A stretch of DNA of 64,000 bases from Sporosarcina sp. FSL W7-1349 (GTDB lineage: Bacteria; Bacillota; Bacilli; Bacillales_A; Planococcaceae): contig NZ_JBBOOK010000003.1 of NCBI RefSeq assembly GCF_038003045.1, forward strand, positions 124,001 through 188,000, in the 5' to 3' direction. The notes under the pieces are model-generated. The model was not told the DNA's origin. It saw nothing but the letters and a program-made list of their open reading frames with translations, and searched no databases. The translations under genes were made by a program, and so were the position numbers. How positions within the stretch are numbered: position 1 is the first letter of the stretch; every line of letters starts with the position of its first letter. Shown piece after piece: positions 1 through 9,498 of this stretch.

Positions 1-2
1 TT

Positions 3-1439
3 CTGGCAGAATATTTTTGGCAAGGCAAAGGCCTTCCTCAGAAAAACGCAAAGAATCAAACGTTCCAGTGGACAGGGGGAAGGACCTTCGGTGGTACGAC
101 ATCTGTTAACAATGAACAATATGTAAGACCCTCCCAAATCAATATGAAACAATGGGAAGACATGCTAGGTCCACTATGGTCCCCTGAACGTGAAACTTAC
201 CAATTCTCAAGATTGGAAAAGTACAACGGTGCCACCTCTAATCCTGAAGCTAGGGGATTTGACGGTCGATTGAATATTAGACAAACCCCGGCATATCCGA
301 CGGTAATGGTTGAAAAGTTTGTTTCCGCAATGGAATAAGCAACTGGACTTCCAAGAATCTTAGACTACAACGATCCGAATACGCCGTTAGGTCCTTTTAC
401 AAGATGGCAACTATATCAAAAACCGGATGGCATCCGGGAAAGCTCAGATACGGCCTTTTTATCATCAGATGTTATGACACCCAATGGTCTTGGCGTCGAT
501 GGGAGAAAGTTAACCGTTTCTTTCCGATCAACTGCCCTGCGTATTCTCTTTAATAATGAACAGCGCGCAATAGGCATCGAGTACCTGAAAGACGGCAAAT
601 GTGTTCATGCGTTTGCGAAAAGAAAAGTAATACTATCCGCCGGCATAAACAGCCCGAAGCTATTGATGCTTTCAGGAATTGGTCCATCTGATACGCTGAA
701 TAAAGCGGGCGTTCCTGTTCTTTACGATAATCCGAATGTGGGCCAGCACTTGACAACCCACGTCATCACGCCGGCTTTTTTCTCTGCAAATCCAAACGAC
801 GCTGCATTGCCGGCCGACGATCCGTTTGCTCTTTATCCGGGCGGCGCCTTTTTGCCAGATCCAACGCCTGGGGCGGACCCGAGCCGCCGTTGGGTACAAA
901 TAATTGGTATGCCGGGCGACGATGGAGGTTTAAATATTTTCTTTTATCTAACAGAGCCGAAAAGCAAGGGCTCCGTCAGAATCCAAAATGATGATCCTTT
1001 AAAAATGGTACTTGCGGATGAAGGATTCCTGAACGATCCCGCCGATATGGAGGCAATTAAGCACATTTATAAAGTTTATATTAAAAATATTGCTGCTGAA
1101 CTATCAAAAATGGATTCAACGTATCAACTCATTTCACCTTCACTGGATACGATTAATAATGAAAAGAAACTGGAACAGTTTATTAGAGACAATATTACTC
1201 CCACCCACCACGTACAAGGTACAAACAGAATGGCGCCAGACCAGAGCAGCGGCGTAGTAGATTCGGTAGGTCAGGTGTATGGTGTGAAAGATTTGATGGT
1301 AGCGGACGATTCAATTGCCCCGTATGTCTCCGACGGGAATACTTCTGCTCCTGCATACTTCATCGGTACGAATATCGCGGACCAATTGTTAATGTGGGAG
1401 GAAATGAACGATAAAGAGTTTGGGGTAGGCAAATGGTAG
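3..1439 (+). pseudogene. GMC-family FAD oxidoreductase, 5' cut by window edge, in-frame stop
   Basis: The reading frame is open from the first bases of the window and resumes in the same frame after a TAA at 336-338, ending at 1439. The upstream part carries GGRTFGGTTSVN, a flavin-contact region typical of glucose-methanol-choline oxidoreductases. The downstream part carries LSAGINSPKLLMLSGIG and the C-terminal HHVQGTNRMAP and SDGNTSAPAYFIGTNIA segments, where the catalytic His and His/Asn of the family lie. Residues on both sides of the stop (KFVSAME, then ATGLPRILDYN) read as continuous protein, so one base change (for example CAA to TAA) explains the break with no frameshift. The N-terminal Rossmann motif lies outside the window. 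The substrate cannot be inferred. A sequencing error is possible; otherwise this is a recent nonsense mutation. Confidence 0.85.
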
Positions 1440-1467
1440 AACCCCCTAGGAACAAAGAATGATAAGT

Positions 1468-1524
1468 GGTGCCTGTGTGCCAAACAACTCGGAAATTATT
1501 CAGTACTGTTGTCACACAGGCACC
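1468..1524. repeat. REP-like hairpin element (GGTGCCTGTGTG ends)
   Basis: GGTGCCTGTGTG at 1468-1479 is the exact reverse complement of CACACAGGCACC at 1513-1524, with an inner ACAAC/GTTGT pairing. It lies just after the broken oxidoreductase and could act as its terminator, but there is no T-run. It shares layout with the hairpins at 50731-50795, 57064-57128 and 58208-58238, so I treat it as one of a dispersed family. Confidence 0.7.
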
Positions 1525-1581
1525 TAAAGCGATACATAGAGATTACGATAACTGTTATTCTGCACACCGCACAAAAACGCC

Positions 1582-2382
1582 TTATTCCGGACAATAAAAC
1601 CCTTCCACCGGCACATCAAACAGCATGAAGACATCCTTGAAATACGTCTCGTCGACCAACTTGTCCAGAACGCCTTTGAAATAGCCGGGCAAATTCCGGA
1701 TTGCCTTTTTCTTTGTTGCCATGACAGTGATCATGAGCGCGCGGTAGGCAAGGTCTTCGAAGATATGCTTGTCCTCTTTATAAATTTCGTACTTCAGCAT
1801 TCTGCTGGAGATGGCCCTATGGATTCCGTAAAATTCACGGGCGGATTTTATGTCACCGATTGTTCCGGCAAGCAGATCTTTCATTCGACTGAATAGACTT
1901 GTGGATAACTTTGACGGTTCACCCTGAGACGTGTAGTTAAGATCTTTAGATTTTATTAGAGATTTAGAAAGTAGAGCTTCGTTTTCGGAAATCTGCTCGT
2001 TTTCCCTGTTGTCATGCGGTTTCTCGTCAGGGTCACGGTCGTTCATTTTCCCCTGGTCATCGAACGGTAAAATAATGTAGATGTTGGCACCGAGCCCGCT
2101 CATGACCGGACGGATGTAGTGGACCTTGTCGATGATGTGCAAGTTAACGAGTTTCCGGATAGCACGGCGGACGGTGATGTTTGATTTCCCGATGGCGTTT
2201 TCGATCGTTCCGTGTTTCAAATGGGCAGCGCCGTATTTGACAGAGTAGCGGCGGATGATGTCCAGCACTTGGCGGTCTGACTTTGTCAGGTTGTCCCAGT
2301 GAAGGGACAAGTGCTGTTCGGCAGCTGCGTCCATTTCGGCGATCGAGTTGAATTTTGAGTGCTCCTTCAGGTAATGTGTCAT
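1582..2382 (-). CDS. Helix-turn-helix domain protein of unknown role
   Basis: A 266-residue protein. Residues about 35-95 (KSDRQVLDIIRRYSVKYG, then KSNITVRRAIRKLVNLHII) read as a winged helix-turn-helix. A charged, low-complexity stretch follows (about 105-150), then a helical C-terminal half ending NLPGYFKGVLDKLVDE. Such proteins resemble replication-initiator or DnaD-like helical DNA-binding proteins, but I recognise no named family. The ATG at 2382 has an AAAGGGGGAAA ribosome site. A 16-bp palindrome lies upstream at 2400-2415. A rearranged remnant of this gene and its upstream region lies at 19424-19692, so the gene belongs to a multi-copy, possibly mobile family. Function unknown. Confidence 0.75.
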   Translation of the reverse strand: MTHYLKEHSKFNSIAEMDAAAEQHLSLHWDNLTKSDRQVLDIIRRYSVKYGAAHLKHGTIENAIGKSNITVRRAIRKLVNLHIIDKVHYIRPVMSGLGANIYIILPFDDQGKMNDRDPDEKPHDNRENEQISENEALLSKSLIKSKDLNYTSQGEPSKLSTSLFSRMKDLLAGTIGDIKSAREFYGIHRAISSRMLKYEIYKEDKHIFEDLAYRALMITVMATKKKAIRNLPGYFKGVLDKLVDETYFKDVFMLFDVPVEGFYCPE

Positions 2383-2399
2383 TTTATTTTCCCCCTTTG

Positions 2400-2415
2400 C
2401 CCTCTATATAGAGGG
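2400..2415. promoter_or_regulatory. Perfect 16-bp palindrome upstream of the HTH gene
   Basis: CCCTCTATATAGAGGG is a perfect palindrome 17 bases ahead of the minus-strand start at 2382. It could be an autoregulatory operator for the HTH protein or a hairpin in its leader. A decayed version (CCCTCTATCTAAATGGGAGG) is kept beside the remnant at 19670-19690. Confidence 0.45.
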
Positions 2416-3259
2416 GAGGGGTCAAAAAGGATACTTGTTCTGTGAAATAATTTTGATTATCAATTAATTAAAGCGCATGTTTTTGTTTTTGTTAAGGAAC
2501 TAGATGCCGATTAACAGAAGGGAAAATACTATAATATACGTATCGAAGTCAATTTGTTTGGCACACTGGTACTTTTCATTTTTGCCATAAACAGCTTAGG
2601 GATTTGTGTTAAAAGAACTAGCATAATGGGAAGCCCGTAACTGATATAGATAGACAATAATGTAAGGATGGTTTATTGACTCATGTGTGGTGTATCGTTA
2701 ATCACTTTACTATCTTTAGTAACGTACATCGGAGCATCCAGGTAGGACAGACAGTAGCGGTGGCTTACACGTGGAGTTCTATTTAATTTCGCTGAGTTTG
2801 GTAAAATGGGATGATTTATTTGGAAATGATTGTTATACTAGTTGCAAAAAGTATCATTCATGAAGATGTAAACATGGTAGCAATAGAAATACTAACATGG
2901 GCGTTTTAACAGAAAGTAATAATCAAATCTTGTTCGATGTAAATGGAACCGGTTTTGCTGATGGTATCCGCCCAAGTGTATTTCGTGTTGCTCGTGTTCC
3001 ACGCATCTGGTACTACCCATTGGATTCTGTCACATAGTAGGTCTGGGCGTCTTTTTTGTGCAGGAAATCGAATGAATCGCTTGGGATGAGGGGTTGCGGG
3101 AGAGGTTGTTAGGAGGATATTTTTTTTGGTTTGTTTAGCATACAGGCATTCTTATACAAGTGTTTCTCGAGCTTTTGAGGAAGTTTTGTTCGAAAAAATA
3201 CCAAGTGTAAACTTTGTAAAGTATAGAAATTTATTCTTGTTCAAATGAGGTGGCATTTG
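2416..3259. other. Intergenic stretch with decayed coding traces
   Basis: No convincing gene. A 46-codon open frame at 2897-3037 on the plus strand (MGVLTESNNQILFDVNG, ending PRIWYYPLDSVT) looks protein-like but has no ribosome site, so it is probably a gene fragment. On the minus strand about 2678-2760 the reading CLSYLDAPMYVTKDSK ending in a stop also looks like a C-terminal fragment. I could not assign either. The ribosome site GAGG at 3247-3250 belongs to the kinase-helicase gene. Confidence 0.4.
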
Positions 3260-6200
3260 ATGAACTATATTATTGATAATAAATATATTTTAATCGAGGA
3301 AATTGCTAAAGGAAAAGATAGTATTATATATGATGCGAAGCATAGAAAGACAAAGGAATTTTTAAGTATTAAAATATTGCAATTTAATATAGATGATGGA
3401 GAACATGAATACCTTTCAGAAATATACAAAAGAGATGCAGAAGCATTATCTAGATTAAATCATCCAAACATCATTAAATATATAAATTCAGGAATAGACG
3501 AAAATAAATTTTATATAGTAATGGAAAATTTTTTGAGTGATAATTTGGAGAATTATCAAAAAGAAAGTACTTTAAAAATTGAAGAAAAGGTAGATATTAT
3601 AGAACAAATATTAAATGGCATGATTGAAGCACATAATAAAAACATTATACATAGAGATATCAAACCATCAAATATCCTAGTTTCAGATGAGGGAAGAGTT
3701 AAGATAATCGACTTTGGTATAAGTAAGATTTTAGATCTCTATAGTTTTAATACAGGTTATACATTAAAAGACCGTATGACTAAAGAATATGCTTCGCCAG
3801 AACAAATATTAGGTAAGGAATTAAATTTTCAAACAGACATTTATTCAGTAGGTTTAGTCTTATTGAAGTTGTTAACAAACCAAACTCCTACAGTTGATAA
3901 AGAAGAGATTTATCTTAGTATCGACAACTTATTTCTAGATAACGAATTAAAAATTATATTAAAAAAAGCATTAGCTATTGATGTAAATTTGAGATATAAA
4001 ACCTGCTATAACTTTTTAGAAGATTTGCAGACTTATAAAGAAAAGTTTTCTATTCTAGATGGTGTATTAAATGTTTTTGCACCTAAATACTTATCAAAGA
4101 AATTATATGAAAAGGGAATAATTTTTAACAACAATGAAAGAGAATTTTTAAGTTTTTTAAACTCTGCACTAGTAGCTCCAACAATTTATAAATCGAAAAA
4201 TAGTTATTATTTGATTGGTGAAGAAGTCAAACTCGTCTTGAAACCTAATCATTATGATGGATATTTTGAGATTAAAGAAATTGATTCATTAATAGATTAT
4301 TCTACGAATGAATACGAGCGTAACAAAGGCATAGAGATTAATACAGGAATAAATGTTTCTACTAAGAAACTGGTATCTCAAAATCTTAACAATTTCAATG
4401 TTTTAATAAAGGCTATAGATAAAAAATATGAGCAACATAAGTCTAAAGAAATATCGGCAGAGGAATCAAACAAATTAATTGAAGAATGGGAAAATGTCCT
4501 AGACATCCTAAATAATTTTAATTATAAAAGGCAAAATATAGGTAACTATGAAGATTTTGAAATTGATAATAATAAAAATCAAATAAAGATAAAATTAGGG
4601 TTAAATACTGATATTGGATTAATAGAAGAAAATGATTTTATAAATTTGCAAATGAGGAATAAAGGGAAAATTACTGTAGGGAAATTTAAATATGTTAAAG
4701 ATAATATTTTATTTACATCAATTGTCCCACATTTAGAATTTGAAAAAATCAGTCCAATTGGAAACCTTTCAATTGATATGACACAAGCATTAGCTATGAA
4801 TAAAAGATTAAGGAATGCACTTAGAGCTTTAAGGAATGGTCAAACTGCAAATAGAGAACTATTTAATTATTTAATAGACCCTTCAACCTTAACAATTAAT
4901 AATTCAATTACAGATTTAGAGTTTGTAAATAAGAGTATTGATTCAGAAAACAAAATAGCGGTTAAAAGAGCATTAGCTACCAATGATATATTTCTAATTC
5001 AAGGGCCTCCTGGCACAGGGAAATCAACCGTCATTACAGAGATTATTAATCAAATATTTTTAGAAAAAGATAACGCTAAAGTATTAGTTACCTCGCCTTC
5101 TCATGTGGCGGTAGATCATCTATTAAAAAATATAATTAAGACTCAAGAGAATAGAAAAATAATAAGAATTGGTAATAGTGAAAAAATAGCTGTTGAATCA
5201 GAAAATTTACTAGTTAATGAGCAATTAAGAAAATGGGTTCATGAGGTTAAAGAATCGTCTTTAAAAAATACGAGGAACAAATTTCATTTTAATGCAGAAC
5301 TTAATACTGATGAAAGAAAAGCGTTAAAAAACTTCAGTACTAATAGTAAAGATGCTTTTGCTGAAGAGAATGTTAATCCTAAACTTATGGGAACATTAGA
5401 AGTTATTAAGTCATGGCATTCAAGGTTAGAATTAATGGATGAATTTGATGATATATTTGCTCAAGAAGCATCTATTGTAGCTTCGACATGTGTGGGGATA
5501 GCGTCTAGACACACTTTAAGAAGCATTGTTTATGATTGGGTTATAATCGATGAAGCTGCACGTGCGACTGCACCTGAAATGATTTTACCAATGTTGTTAG
5601 GATATAAAATAATACTGGTAGGAGATCATCATCAGTTACCACCAATAATAAACTTAATTCAAGAAAAAGAACTAGGTATAAATGTTAAAAAACTTGAGAG
5701 GAGTCTTTTTGAAGACATCTTTAACAAGTCTTCTGAAGAGGCTAGATATACTTTAAGTTCCCAATTCCGAATGCATCCTGTAATTTCGTCAATGATTAAA
5801 AATGTATTTTATCCTACTCATAAAATTGAAACTAAAATCGAAAAAGAAGAAAGAATGCATGGATTAGATGAAAAAGAAATTATTATTTGGAAAGATACTA
5901 ATAATCTTAAGGGACGTAAAGAGGAAAAATTTGGAGAATCTTTTAGAAATATTGAAGAAGCTAAAATTATCAATAGAGAATTAGAGAGAATTAATAAAGA
6001 ATATAAAAATAAGGGGATAGAGAGATCTGTTGGTGTGATTTCTGGATATAATGCTCAAAAGCAATTGTTAAACTCAACAATATCGCCTAAAGACCCTAAA
6101 TGGAGTAATCTTGAAATCCAAATTGATAATATTGATGCTTTCCAAGGATCGGAAACAGACATCGTATTTTATAGTTTGGTTAGATCAAATTTGGACTATA

Positions 6201-6388
6201 AAATAGGTTTCTTGAGTGACCAAAGAAGATTAAATGTCGCATTATCTCGAGCCAAGATGAAATTATATATTGTTGGTGACAGTAGGGCCGTTGTTAAAGC
6301 ATATAATAATAAAGGTGATTATTTTAGAAAAGTAATTCACTATATTAATCAACATCCAGAGACCTGCTTGTTTCAGGAGGTGTATTAA
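3260..6388 (+). CDS. Serine/threonine protein kinase fused to a UPF1-like SF1 helicase
   Basis: A 1042-residue fusion. Residues about 5-265 are a complete eukaryotic-type kinase: ATP-lysine K38 (LSIKIL), catalytic loop HRDIKPSN with D133, DFG with D151, and an APE-like YASPEQ; the glycine loop is degenerate. After a linker of about 270 residues comes an SF1B helicase of the UPF1/DNA2 kind: Walker A GPPGTGKST (582-590), Walker B DEAA (764-767), GDHHQLPP, QFRMHP, DAFQGSE and LNVALSRAK. All catalytic motifs look intact. I chose ATG 3260 over ATG 3245 because GAGG at 3247-3250 is spaced for it. The stop overlaps the next start as TAATG, so the two genes are coupled. The DNA is much more AT-rich than its neighbours, which suggests transfer. 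Likely role (inference): the sensor and motor of a defence or stress system, with phosphorylation as the switch. Confidence 0.92.
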   Translation: MNYIIDNKYILIEEIAKGKDSIIYDAKHRKTKEFLSIKILQFNIDDGEHEYLSEIYKRDAEALSRLNHPNIIKYINSGIDENKFYIVMENFLSDNLENYQKESTLKIEEKVDIIEQILNGMIEAHNKNIIHRDIKPSNILVSDEGRVKIIDFGISKILDLYSFNTGYTLKDRMTKEYASPEQILGKELNFQTDIYSVGLVLLKLLTNQTPTVDKEEIYLSIDNLFLDNELKIILKKALAIDVNLRYKTCYNFLEDLQTYKEKFSILDGVLNVFAPKYLSKKLYEKGIIFNNNEREFLSFLNSALVAPTIYKSKNSYYLIGEEVKLVLKPNHYDGYFEIKEIDSLIDYSTNEYERNKGIEINTGINVSTKKLVSQNLNNFNVLIKAIDKKYEQHKSKEISAEESNKLIEEWENVLDILNNFNYKRQNIGNYEDFEIDNNKNQIKIKLGLNTDIGLIEENDFINLQMRNKGKITVGKFKYVKDNILFTSIVPHLEFEKISPIGNLSIDMTQALAMNKRLRNALRALRNGQTANRELFNYLIDPSTLTINNSITDLEFVNKSIDSENKIAVKRALATNDIFLIQGPPGTGKSTVITEIINQIFLEKDNAKVLVTSPSHVAVDHLLKNIIKTQENRKIIRIGNSEKIAVESENLLVNEQLRKWVHEVKESSLKNTRNKFHFNAELNTDERKALKNFSTNSKDAFAEENVNPKLMGTLEVIKSWHSRLELMDEFDDIFAQEASIVASTCVGIASRHTLRSIVYDWVIIDEAARATAPEMILPMLLGYKIILVGDHHQLPPIINLIQEKELGINVKKLERSLFEDIFNKSSEEARYTLSSQFRMHPVISSMIKNVFYPTHKIETKIEKEERMHGLDEKEIIIWKDTNNLKGRKEEKFGESFRNIEEAKIINRELERINKEYKNKGIERSVGVISGYNAQKQLLNSTISPKDPKWSNLEIQIDNIDAFQGSETDIVFYSLVRSNLDYKIGFLSDQRRLNVALSRAKMKLYIVGDSRAVVKAYNNKGDYFRKVIHYINQHPETCLFQEVY

Positions 6389-8124
6389 TGAGTAAATCAC
6401 TAGTTTATAATGCTGTAAAAAGAGAATTTCCATATTATAGAGTAATAAATGTTTTTGAAATAGGTATGCCTGTTTTTAAAAAAAGCGCTAAGTGCTTAGC
6501 TACTATAGAAAAGGGATTACCTATTGTACAAGAATATACATTGAAGCTGTCAAACTTAAACTATAGTACAATAGAAATTTCTGAAATGTTAGCTTTAGAT
6601 AAAGATTTAGTTAAATCGGCATACTATTCCCTTATCCAATTAGATTTAATTGATTTTAAAACGAGAAAAATTACTGAAAAGGGAAGAGAAGCACTTAATA
6701 AGAGTAAGTATTCAAGTTTAGAAATTACTGAAGTAAGTCTATCTATTAATTCGTATACAGGCAATATTTATAAAAGTGGTAGTTTTATTAAGGCTAAAAA
6801 TACTAACAAAATGAACTTATTTACTATAAAACCTCTGTTATCTAAAAATGACCAAAATTTAGTAGACTATACTAAAGTTCGTTCTATTTTCAAATCAACC
6901 AAAAAGGAAGAAGATGCTGAATTTGATGGGAATTTAGTAGAGATTTCAAGAGTCGTTAATAAAGCAGATGAATTTTATAAACTTTATATTGTTATACTTG
7001 AGTCACCAGATAAAGAAATTCGATTATTAGCTTATGATTTGGATTACCATTTGGAAACATTAGAACTTAAATTAAAGCAAGGTGATTTACAAGGAATTAA
7101 ATATTTTATTACAGATTCAAAGTTTTTAGAAGAAATGTATGCTCTCGATTTTTTACATAGTGTAGAAATTTCAGAGGTTGATTTTTGGGATATACTTGAT
7201 GTGAACATTTTAGAATCAGATTATAATCAATTGGAATTTATACTGCCTATTAATGATTACTTTATTCCCAATGATGGGTGGATAGATGCCCTAAGTAAAC
7301 TATTAAAATCAAAGACAAAGGTTATTATAACCTTTACAGGTAATTATTCAAATCCTTATCAAAAAGTTCAAGTTAATAAAATAATTAACTTGAAAAGGTC
7401 TACAGAATTTTTAAATGTGAATCATTCTATAGAGCGTCAACTTCCAACTTTATGTATTAATAAAAGTGAAGGCTTTATAATTAAACCATCTTGTTATAAT
7501 TTAGATCTAGTTACAAATAGCAAATGTATGGAAACAAAGGTTTATAAAATTACTGAATTTAAGGAAGTCGAAGTTACTGAAAGAGCATTTGATAAGGAAG
7601 AATTATTAAATAAACAAAGTCTTAAGAAAGCTATAAAAGAGCTAGTAATGTTGATTAAAGATTTAGATTTGTTAATGAATGATTATTATGGTATGGGCTG
7701 GCTAATAAACAATCGTTGTAATAACGAACACTTGTTTGAAAGTATGGGGCTAGCAAATAACTTGAACAGTTTTACTACGTTTACTGCACAGTTATACGGT
7801 TGTATTGGAGAAATTATTAAAGAACTTGGAGATAAGGAAAATAAAAGAGGTTATTTCTTTAATGATTTTAAAGAACGTGTCCCACATGCACAAAATGCGA
7901 TGAATAGACTTCGGGTATATAGAAATTCTGTGCAACATAGTCATTTAGATGACAATCAAATTGAAATCTATCTAGATTTTATTAAACAAGATTTAAATGG
8001 TACCTTCCCTGAATTTATAGATAACGGGTACTTGATTTTACAATCAATTCTTATTAAAGAGTTGATTAAAAATGTTAAAGAGGAAATTGGTAAAATAAAA
8101 TTTGAGCTGCAAGAAATGAATTGA
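6388..8124 (+). CDS. Winged-helix protein with C-terminal HEPN-type R-x4-H motif
   Basis: A 578-residue partner of the kinase-helicase; its ATG overlaps the upstream stop by one base and has AGGAGG at 6375-6380. Residues about 40-105 look like a winged helix (ISEMLALDKDLVKSAYYSL, then KITEKGREAL). The middle, about 200-390, is alternating strand/helix with DGWIDALSKLLKSKTKVIIT and NHSIERQLPTLCINKSEGF, which could be a degenerate phospholipase-D-like fold, though no clear HxK is present. The helical C-terminal third, about 410-575, contains R512-NSVQ-H517, matching the R-x4-6-H active site of HEPN ribonucleases. HEPN domains are common RNA-cleaving effectors in toxin-antitoxin and abortive-infection systems. 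My inference is that this is the effector and the kinase-helicase the sensor. The nuclease call rests on one motif and fold impression. Confidence 0.8.
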   Translation: MSKSLVYNAVKREFPYYRVINVFEIGMPVFKKSAKCLATIEKGLPIVQEYTLKLSNLNYSTIEISEMLALDKDLVKSAYYSLIQLDLIDFKTRKITEKGREALNKSKYSSLEITEVSLSINSYTGNIYKSGSFIKAKNTNKMNLFTIKPLLSKNDQNLVDYTKVRSIFKSTKKEEDAEFDGNLVEISRVVNKADEFYKLYIVILESPDKEIRLLAYDLDYHLETLELKLKQGDLQGIKYFITDSKFLEEMYALDFLHSVEISEVDFWDILDVNILESDYNQLEFILPINDYFIPNDGWIDALSKLLKSKTKVIITFTGNYSNPYQKVQVNKIINLKRSTEFLNVNHSIERQLPTLCINKSEGFIIKPSCYNLDLVTNSKCMETKVYKITEFKEVEVTERAFDKEELLNKQSLKKAIKELVMLIKDLDLLMNDYYGMGWLINNRCNNEHLFESMGLANNLNSFTTFTAQLYGCIGEIIKELGDKENKRGYFFNDFKERVPHAQNAMNRLRVYRNSVQHSHLDDNQIEIYLDFIKQDLNGTFPEFIDNGYLILQSILIKELIKNVKEEIGKIKFELQEMN

Positions 8125-9498
8125 TTTTAAATTGGGGTTACTGAATAACTCAAGAATCCTCTACATGTCGAAGAAAGGTGAAACACCACTAGCGTCGCAC
8201 AAATTACTTCCAAATATTCGAGTTTCTTTTTTCTGTTTAAAGAGAAAAAACGAAAACAGCTGAATAGAGACAGAGCAGTCACCCCATATTTTACTTTACC
8301 GTTTGGCAGGCGCAACTGAGCAGATTCACTTATGTTATATCACGCTTTTGCATTGAATTTTTCGAAGCCAGATATGTGCGGATTTCCACAATGACGCCTT
8401 CAGGTAGCGGCTGATCTGCAAATATGTACGTGTAATCTTCGTTCGAAGCTGTGCCAGGACGTCCAGGCAGTAGACGATCATTGCGATGTACACCTGGTTG
8501 TGTACCCTTGCACTTTCTGAGTATCGGGAAATGCGCGCACGTCGAAGAGCTGCTCGATCTCCGCAAGTTCGAGCAGCTCGAAGAATTCTTCTTTTGTATG
8601 TGAATAGTGGCCGATTATAAAGATTTCCACATCGTGACCTCCTCGATATAATTCAAGATTTCCACTGAGTGGTCGGTGTAAAACATGGCGGCCCGAATAG
8701 TATCTTTGCTGCTTCAAAGACGTTTTCCATTGTCAACACAGAGGAAGACGTCTTTTTTGTTACTCCCATTTCGTTTAGACATTCTACAGGCTACCGTGTT
8801 GTTTTGAAGAAGCATTCCCCATCAATAACCGCCTGCTATCTTCGGTGTAGAACAGGATGAAGCGGTCTTTTTCACTGAAACCAAATTTCTCCCGATAAAA
8901 ATTTTTCACTTCAAGTATCCAATTCCTCTTTTTTCTTTATATAACTAATGAAGAACCAATCAAGGAAGGGATGAATGCGAAAGGGATGACTATGCATGTA
9001 ACATGAGAGATAAGCAGTTATTTTTAAGCACATCAACTGTTCTAGCGAAGATCACTCGTTATGACGATTTGACCACATTTCGAAACCCTCGTTTTATCAA
9101 CAAGGAAGTTACTACGGAAAACAGGCTCCAAACCCATGCGAACTGGGCGTTTGGCGAGTTGGCCAGCAGTGTCTTGCTAATGGGACTAACAAAGGGTTAA
9201 CAATGAGCAAACAACTATTAAAGAAAGTAAGAAAGAAAAGAAGTAAAGATCTTATGCGGAATCGCCAATTGATGGAAACCGTTCTAGTCTTATAGAAAAG
9301 GGAAGTTTGACAAATGCCGCAATAGCGGTTCTCGTCCCAATGTTGCACGCGCTGTGCTTTTCCACTGCAAACCACCTTGCATTCTTGTAAGTTGACGAAA
9401 AGGCTAAAGAGGAGTATTATGTTTTACTTGTAAAGTTACTTTAAAATAACATTTTCTATAGATCAGAAATAAATCAAAAAGTAAAGGGCGGTGTTAGC
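8125..9498. other. Decayed intergenic region downstream of the kinase-helicase operon
   Basis: About 1.4 kb with no intact gene. It holds the DUF488 remnant at 8478-8630 (minus). Another minus-strand stretch at about 8820-8935 reads EKFGFSEKDRFILFYTED, which looks like real protein but is interrupted. A 65-codon plus frame at 9003-9200 has no recognisable family and no ribosome site. I see no inverted or direct repeats that would mark the edge of an inserted element. Confidence 0.5.
8478..8630 (-). pseudogene. DUF488-family protein, N-terminal remnant
   Basis: Starting from a GTG at 8630 with GAGGAGG just upstream, the frame reads VEIFIIGHYSHTKEEFFELL then LFDVRAFPDTQKV. This matches the conserved start of DUF488 proteins (I-x-TIGHS, then DVR-x-x-P). 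After about 40 codons the similarity ends, the frame runs into unrelated residues and stops at 8478; the family is normally at least 110 residues. The downstream minus-strand frame (8330-8477) shows no clear continuation. A truncated, dead gene. Confidence 0.65.

Noticed and set aside
9003..9200. 65-codon plus-strand frame resembling a possible transposase scrap
   Set aside because: I could not identify any transposase motif, and there are no flanking inverted repeats or ribosome site.
8125..9498. Possible third gene of the kinase-helicase system
   Set aside because: No intact frame with a ribosome site follows on the same strand; the DUF488 remnant is on the opposite strand and truncated.
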